From Megamonas hypermegale (lineage in GTDB: Bacteria; Bacillota; Negativicutes; Selenomonadales; Selenomonadaceae): a stretch of DNA of 45,455 nt. The notes beneath the pieces were generated by a model. That model was not told where the DNA came from. It saw nothing but the letters and a program-made list of their open reading frames with translations, and did no database searches. Positions 41,264 through 45,455 of the stretch are shown one piece after another (positions within the stretch are counted from its first letter, which is position 1; each line of letters begins with the position of its first letter). The stretch covers positions 31,710 to 77,164 of the forward strand of contig DCFC01000043.1 in assembly GCA_002314325.1 (NCBI GenBank), in the 5' to 3' direction. Both the position numbers and the translations under genes were made by a program.

Positions 41264-42073
41264 ATGCAATATAAAATCGTTTTTTCAGATATCGACGGTA
41301 CAGTGCTCACATCATCGCATCACGTTCTGCCGAGTACGACGCTTGCCGTAAAAGAACTGCTGCAAAAGTCCATCCCCTTTGTACTCGTTTCGGCGCGTAT
41401 GCCGCAAGCCATACGGACAGTAACCGATGAAATGAATGTGAACATACCGATGATAAGTTACGGTGGAGCGTTAGTTCTGGATGACAGGCAAAATATCCTG
41501 TATGACAGAAAAATAAGCGCTGCGGATACGGCGACCGTCATAAAGGAAATAAAACTGTTCTGGCAAGACAGCGTAGTCATCAACTATTATGCGGGAGACG
41601 GCTGGTTTGTAGAAGATACGGAGAACAAAGCAGTTGTCAGAGAGGAGAATATTACTCGCGTAGAAGCGCGGCAGGCTGACTTTGCGCAACTGCTGGCAGA
41701 CGGCGTATTGCCGAACAAACTTTTGTGCATGACCAGTCCGCCTATTTGCGAAATGATGGAAAAAATGCTCGGAGAAATGTTTCCGCAGCTGAAAATAATG
41801 CGTTCCAGTCCGATTTTGCTGGAGATAATGGACAAAACCGTATCAAAGGCGGAAGGTATAAAAATCATGCTGGAGCATTTCGGCTTGAAGGCAAATCAGT
41901 CCATTGCCTTCGGGGATAATTACAATGACTTGGACATGCTCGAGCTTGCAGGCGTTGGCGTGGCGATGAACAATGCGCCGGATGACGTGAAGAAAACGGC
42001 ATCTGCCGTAACGGATGATAATAATCACGACGGCATTTATAAATTTTTACAAAAGATAAAATTAGTGGATTGA
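41264..42073 (+). CDS. Cof-type HAD hydrolase
   Basis: A 269-aa phosphatase of the HAD IIB (Cof) family. Motif I is FSDIDGTVLTSSHHVLP, motif II lies in VLVSARMP, and the Lys and acidic motifs III-IV are in SKAEGIKIML and IAFGDNYNDLDMLELAG. The cap domain spans about 85-190. Family members dephosphorylate sugar phosphates, pyridoxal phosphate or flavin mononucleotide. Placement after the PTS suggests, but does not prove, a sugar-phosphate substrate. The ATG at 41264 follows TGGAGGTCTGGTC. Terminators stand on both sides, so it is a single-gene unit. Confidence 0.9.
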   Translation: MQYKIVFSDIDGTVLTSSHHVLPSTTLAVKELLQKSIPFVLVSARMPQAIRTVTDEMNVNIPMISYGGALVLDDRQNILYDRKISAADTATVIKEIKLFWQDSVVINYYAGDGWFVEDTENKAVVREENITRVEARQADFAQLLADGVLPNKLLCMTSPPICEMMEKMLGEMFPQLKIMRSSPILLEIMDKTVSKAEGIKIMLEHFGLKANQSIAFGDNYNDLDMLELAGVGVAMNNAPDDVKKTASAVTDDNNHDGIYKFLQKIKLVD

Positions 42074-42075
42074 TG

Positions 42076-42120
42076 AAAATACCTGTAGCGTATGTTTTTA
42101 GAATGAGCTACAGGTATTTT
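42076..42120 (+). terminator. Terminator after the Cof-type hydrolase
   Basis: A perfect 14-bp stem, AAAATACCTGTAGC / GCTACAGGTATTTT, with a 17-base loop. The base of the stem supplies the A and T runs, so it can work in both directions. Confidence 0.85.
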
Positions 42121-42280
42121 GTATTCATGGAGAAATTTTGAAAAAGTTGCAAAATCATGAAGGAGATTGAAAATTTTTGCCGAATTTGTCTGTGTGAGTT
42201 AATTTATTCACAAAGTAGTACATAATAATTTTTAGAAAGAAGGCGGGAGATTTTACATGTAACGATTAATGAAATTTATG

Positions 42281-42305
42281 TATGTATACGATATATGTAT
42301 ACATA
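42281..42305 (+). promoter_or_regulatory. Inverted repeat upstream of cstA, possible operator
   Basis: TATGTATAC and GTATACATA are perfect 9-bp inverted repeats around a 7-base AT-rich spacer. The site ends just before the ribosome site and 23 bp before the cstA start. The position fits a repressor operator or a 5'-UTR hairpin. The regulator is unknown. Confidence 0.45.
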
Positions 42306-42327
42306 AGGAGAAAAGGGAGGATTTTTT

Positions 42328-44172
42328 ATGAACGGTGTACATCTCGTAATAATTACAGCGTGTGTACTTATTTTAGCTTATCGTTTTTACGGTGCATTCA
42401 TTGCTGCCAAAGTATTGACTTTGAACCAGTACAATGTACCGCCGTCTATTCGCCTGGAAGATGGTCATGACTATGTGCCGACGAATAAATGGGTTGTGTT
42501 CGGTCATCATTTTGCCGCTATTGCGGGGGCAGGTCCGCTTGTCGGTCCGGTTATCGCGGCGCAGTTCGGTTATCTGCCGGGCATGATGTGGATTTTAATC
42601 GGTTCGGTTATGGCCGGTGCCGTGCATGATATGGTAATTTTGGTGGCATCCATTCGCCATAACGGTAAATCGCTGGCGGAAATCGCCAAGACGGAAATCA
42701 GCAAGCTTGCCGGTACGAGTGCTCTCTGGGCAACGCTGTTTCTGCTCATCATAACGGAAGCCGGCATGGCGGTTGTTGTTGCAAACTCGCTGTTCAACAG
42801 CCCGTGGGGAACGTTTACGGTAGGCGCGACAATTCCTATTGCTATTTTTATCGGTATTTATCTTAAATATCTGCGTCCGGGACGTATTCAGGAAGCTACG
42901 ATTATCGGTGTAGCGATGATTTTGATTGCCGTTGCACTTGGACCATATGTAAGAGATTCTGCGACACTCGCACCGTATTTTACATATAATGTTGTTCAGA
43001 TTGAAATTGCTATTGCCGTATACGGCTTTTTGGCATCCGTTCTGCCGGTTTGGCTGCTTCTCGCGCCGCGTGATTATCTGAGCACTTATATGAAAATAGG
43101 TACGATTTTGGCTTTGGCACTCGGTATCATCATCGTTGCGCCGGAAATCCGCATGCCGGCAACTTCGCCGTTTTTATGGGGCGGCGGACCTGTAATCAGC
43201 GGTTCCGTTATTCCGTTCGTATTCATCACTATCGCCTGCGGTGCCATCTCCGGTTTCCACAGTCTTATTTCCACCGGTACTACGCCGAAGATGATTATGA
43301 ACGAACGTCAGATTTTACCAATCGGTTACGGTGCAATGCTTACAGAAGCGTTCATTTCCATGATGGCATTAATCGCTGCAACGAGCCTTCATCCGTCCGA
43401 TTATTTTGCTATCAACTCCACACAGCAGGCATTTGCTTCGCTGGGACTTCAGGTGCAGGATTTGCCGATGCTGTCGCATATGGTCGGTGAAGATTTGATG
43501 CACAGACCGGGCGGCGCCGTATCGCTTGCTGTCGGCATGGCGGACGTATTCTCCAAAATTCCGTACATGGAACAGTTCATGGGCTTCTGGTACCATTTCT
43601 GCATTATGTTTGAAGCATTGTTCATTCTGACTTTGATTGATGCCGGCTCGCGCGTAGGCCGTTATCTGCTGCAGGAACTTCTGGGCAGAGTTTACAAACC
43701 GTTCGGCAATACGGAATGGTGGCCGGGCATTATCTTCTGCAGCGCTGCTGTAAGCATCTGCTGGGGATATCTCGTACTTCAGGGCAATATCGGTGAAATC
43801 TGGCCGCTGTTCGGCGTATCCAACCAGCTTCTGGGCACGATAGCTCTGGCAATCGGCACATCGTATATTTTCCGCATCGGCCGCGGCCGTTATGCGTGGG
43901 TAACGATGATACCGTGTATTTTCCTTGCTATCATCACCTGCTACGCTGATTATCTGAACATTTTTACGAACTACATTCCGACAGGCAAATGGCTGCTTGT
44001 GGCAATCAGTGCTGTAATGTTCGTTCTCGTTGCCGTAGTTATGATAGAAGCAATTCGCAGCTGGGTACGCTATGCGAAAACTGTTAAACAGGATTACAGA
44101 ACGCGTGAAGAAATTGAAGCTGAAACAAAAGCTGAACTGCAAAAACAGGGTAAACTTGATTTAGTAAAATAA
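42328..44172 (+). CDS. cstA: CstA-family carbon starvation/pyruvate-peptide transporter
   Basis: A 614-aa polytopic membrane protein of the CstA family, known for peptide uptake under carbon starvation and for pyruvate uptake in enterobacteria. The hallmark N-terminal blocks are VPTNKWVVFGHHFAAIAGAGPLVGPVIAAQFGYLPG and GAVHDMVILVASIRHNGKSLAEIA. GAISGFHSLISTGTTPKM and SNQLLGTIALAIGTSYI come later, with about 15 or more helices overall. The C-terminal cytoplasmic tail is Lys/Glu-rich. The ATG at 42328 follows AAGGGAGGATTTTTT. The 254-bp upstream region holds a terminator and the inverted repeat described separately. A single-gene unit ending in a bidirectional terminator. Confidence 0.95.
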   Translation: MNGVHLVIITACVLILAYRFYGAFIAAKVLTLNQYNVPPSIRLEDGHDYVPTNKWVVFGHHFAAIAGAGPLVGPVIAAQFGYLPGMMWILIGSVMAGAVHDMVILVASIRHNGKSLAEIAKTEISKLAGTSALWATLFLLIITEAGMAVVVANSLFNSPWGTFTVGATIPIAIFIGIYLKYLRPGRIQEATIIGVAMILIAVALGPYVRDSATLAPYFTYNVVQIEIAIAVYGFLASVLPVWLLLAPRDYLSTYMKIGTILALALGIIIVAPEIRMPATSPFLWGGGPVISGSVIPFVFITIACGAISGFHSLISTGTTPKMIMNERQILPIGYGAMLTEAFISMMALIAATSLHPSDYFAINSTQQAFASLGLQVQDLPMLSHMVGEDLMHRPGGAVSLAVGMADVFSKIPYMEQFMGFWYHFCIMFEALFILTLIDAGSRVGRYLLQELLGRVYKPFGNTEWWPGIIFCSAAVSICWGYLVLQGNIGEIWPLFGVSNQLLGTIALAIGTSYIFRIGRGRYAWVTMIPCIFLAIITCYADYLNIFTNYIPTGKWLLVAISAVMFVLVAVVMIEAIRSWVRYAKTVKQDYRTREEIEAETKAELQKQGKLDLVK

Positions 44173-44194
44173 AATTTGATAAAGTAATGTAAAC

Positions 44195-44239
44195 AAAAAG
44201 CAATTCATCTATAAACTTTTCAAGATGAATTGCTTTTTT
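44195..44239. terminator. Bidirectional terminator between cstA and niaR
   Basis: AAAAAGCAATTCATCT and AGATGAATTGCTTTTTT form a 16-bp stem with a 12-base loop between convergent genes. A and T runs on the two sides let it serve both strands. Confidence 0.88.
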
Positions 44240-44253
44240 GTGTGCTTATCCAT

Positions 44254-44778
44254 TTATTCGTTCACTAAAATACCGGCGTTTGCAAGTTCCTGGCAGATGA
44301 TAGACAGAGTGTCCTTGTCGGGAACTTCAATCGTATGGTAGTGAACGCCGTTTGTCATAACCAAGAGCGGCTCGGCTTTTGTCTGCTGCATTTTTTTGAT
44401 GAAGGCGTATGCTTCACGGCGCGTGGCAATGAACAGATTGACTCTGATTTCACCGTACAGAGGATGGTCGACGATGACGTCATGCACTTTGCCGCCGTTG
44501 TCGACGATTATTTCAAATTCTTTTTTGACGCTGTCCTTATCGTTAGCATGACGGCAGCAGATAGTTTCTAGCAGATTGGTGTTTTGCGGCTTGACCGGCA
44601 GAATGTAGCCGCGCGGTGTAGCGTATATATCGTGGCCGGTGGCGCGCAGAACGGTGATGTCGCCGACGATTATCTGACGACTGACCTGAAATTTATGCGA
44701 CAGCATGGCGCCGGTGAGAGGTATTTTGCTGTGCAGAAGCGTTTCGAGGATTTTTTGGCGCCTTTCTTCCGTATTCAT
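44254..44778 (-). CDS. niaR: NiaR-type nicotinate-responsive transcriptional repressor
   Basis: A 174-aa regulator with an N-terminal winged helix (RRQKILETLLHSKIPLTGAMLSHKFQVSRQIIVGDI, about 5-55 in shorter segments) and a C-terminal 3H domain (about 75-174). The 3H domain is named for three conserved histidines, seen in CCRHAND, VDHPLYGEI and GVHYHTIE. Family members repress niacin uptake and NAD synthesis genes when nicotinate is available. No such genes occur in the window. The ATG at 44778 is preferred; an in-frame GTG four codons upstream lies within the only ribosome-like sequence (GTGAGTG). ybaK is 28 bp upstream on the same strand. Confidence 0.85.
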   Translation of the reverse strand: MNTEERRQKILETLLHSKIPLTGAMLSHKFQVSRQIIVGDITVLRATGHDIYATPRGYILPVKPQNTNLLETICCRHANDKDSVKKEFEIIVDNGGKVHDVIVDHPLYGEIRVNLFIATRREAYAFIKKMQQTKAEPLLVMTNGVHYHTIEVPDKDTLSIICQELANAGILVNE

Positions 44779-44806
44779 ACAATCACTCACTTTATAGTTT
44801 AATAGG

Positions 44807-45277
44807 TTATTTTGTCAAAATGGCGACAGTGGCATTCGTGGCATTTATTAAATCCTGCGGTTTAATGATGATTTGACCGCCGCGGATACCGGCGCTGACA
44901 GCGATTTTTTCCCAGTTCAGAGCCGTCGCGTCAATATAGACGGGATACTCCTTTTTCGCGCCGAGCGGTGAGCAGCCGCCTCTGATGTAGCCGGTGAGCG
45001 GCTGCAGTTCTTTTAAATGTATCATTTCCATTTTTTTATGATTGGAAGCTTTGGCGAGTTTTTTCAAATCGAGCTCATCGTCGCCCGGAATACATGCCAT
45101 GACGATATCGTTTTTATCGCTGCGGGCAACGAGTGTCTTGAATACCGTTTTGATATCCATGCCGGCTTCATTTGCCACATGAACGGCGCTCAAATCGTTC
45201 AAATCCACTTTGTATTCTTTCAGTTCATAGTTTATTTTTAAGCGGTCGAGTATACGGGCCGCATTTGTTTTCTTCAT
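44807..45277 (-). CDS. ybaK: YbaK/EbsC-family Cys-tRNA(Pro) deacylase
   Basis: A 156-aa trans-editing protein of the YbaK family, which removes cysteine mischarged on tRNA-Pro. Blocks seen are KTNAARILDRLKINYELKEY, VFKTLVARSD, MACIPGDDELDLKKLAKASNHKK (with the essential Lys region) and YIRGGCSPLGAKK. The ATG at 45277 follows TAGGAGGATTTTGGT on the minus strand, a strong site. It is first in a two-gene operon with niaR. The length is normal. Confidence 0.93.
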   Translation of the reverse strand: MKKTNAARILDRLKINYELKEYKVDLNDLSAVHVANEAGMDIKTVFKTLVARSDKNDIVMACIPGDDELDLKKLAKASNHKKMEMIHLKELQPLTGYIRGGCSPLGAKKEYPVYIDATALNWEKIAVSAGIRGGQIIIKPQDLINATNATVAILTK

Positions 45278-45312
45278 ACCAAAATCCTCCTAAATGTTGA
45301 TTTTACGCTATT

Positions 45313-45341
45313 ATTATAGCACGCTACCAAGTTATTTTAAA
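45313..45341 (-). promoter_or_regulatory. Promoter of the ybaK-niaR operon
   Basis: On the minus strand, TTTAAA (45341-45336), a 17-base spacer and a perfect TATAAT (45318-45313) lie 36 bp before the ybaK start. Confidence 0.65.
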
Positions 45342-45369
45342 TTATTTTATATTTTTTTCAAAAAAAGTG

Positions 45370-45398
45370 TTGACATTTGATTGAATTCAAGGTATTAT
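45370..45398 (+). promoter_or_regulatory. Strong rRNA-type promoter
   Basis: TTGACA (45370-45375) is a perfect -35, followed by a 17-base spacer and TATTAT (45393-45398). The preceding 40 bp are A/T tracts resembling an UP element. The downstream leader is of the kind found before 16S rRNA genes, so this is most likely an rrn operon promoter. It diverges from ybaK. Confidence 0.85.
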
Positions 45399-45455
45399 AT
45401 AGAAGCTGGCTCACGGAGACAGCACAAAATAAAGATGTTCTTTGAAAACTAAACA
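45399..45455 (+). other. rRNA operon leader (16S gene beyond the window)
   Basis: The last 18 bases, TTCTTTGAAAACTAAACA (45438-45455), match the leader sequence commonly seen just before 16S rRNA genes in Firmicutes. The 16S gene itself is not in the window. A small GCTG/CAGC pairing lies in the early leader. Confidence 0.75.

Noticed and set aside
43369..44142. A 257-codon minus-strand open frame within cstA.
   Set aside because: It is the complement of the CstA membrane helices, rich in Tyr, Gln and Arg, and lacks a ribosome site.

Overview
The window looks like a chromosome segment of a diderm member of the Bacillota (class Negativicutes, Selenomonas/Megamonas/Mitsuokella-like). This is an inference from gene content: a complete outer-membrane and lipid A/Kdo cluster, together with Firmicutes-style ribosome binding sites, frequent TTG/GTG starts, a mannose-family PTS, NiaR and YbaK. 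Genus cannot be fixed from the sequence alone.

Bases 1-33,464 hold an almost unbroken co-directional (+) envelope-biogenesis cluster. It starts with phospholipid transport and export (mlaE, mlaF, mlaD, a TolC-like protein), then tamB, bamA and three consecutive OmpH/Skp-type chaperone genes. Lipid A and Kdo synthesis and export follow: lpxD, an LpxL-type acyltransferase, lpxC, fabZ, lpxA, lpxI, lpxB, msbA, a fused waaA-lpxK, kdsB, kdsA, kdsD and kdsC. After these come a second LpxL-type acyltransferase and the LPS bridge genes lptC, lptA, lptB and one lptF/lptG-type permease. A DUF3084 membrane protein and a YqgF-like RNase H-fold protein close the run. Together these genes make Kdo-lipid A, flip it, carry it to the outer membrane, and insert outer-membrane proteins.

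Bases 33,465-41,220 hold a sensing and uptake module. A membrane-anchored periplasmic sugar-binding protein, a histidine kinase without a large extracytoplasmic domain, a NarL-type regulator and a second anchored solute-binding protein are followed by a mannose-family PTS (IIA, IIB, IIC, IID) and a small membrane protein. No ABC permease or ATPase accompanies the binding proteins, so they are more likely to be sensors than transport components. Bases 41,264-44,172 carry a Cof-type HAD phosphatase and cstA. On the minus strand ybaK and niaR form a small operon. The window ends in a strong promoter and the leader of what is almost certainly an rRNA operon lying just beyond base 45,455.

The most unusual item is a family of about 130-bp palindromic elements: six full copies and one partial copy. 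They have terminal inverted repeats, an internal 20-21-bp hairpin with compensatory base changes, a conserved asymmetric loop, and probable 8-9-bp target duplications. Every copy lies between genes, in the same orientation as transcription. They behave like a MITE-type element that may act as an RNA structure in the envelope operons.
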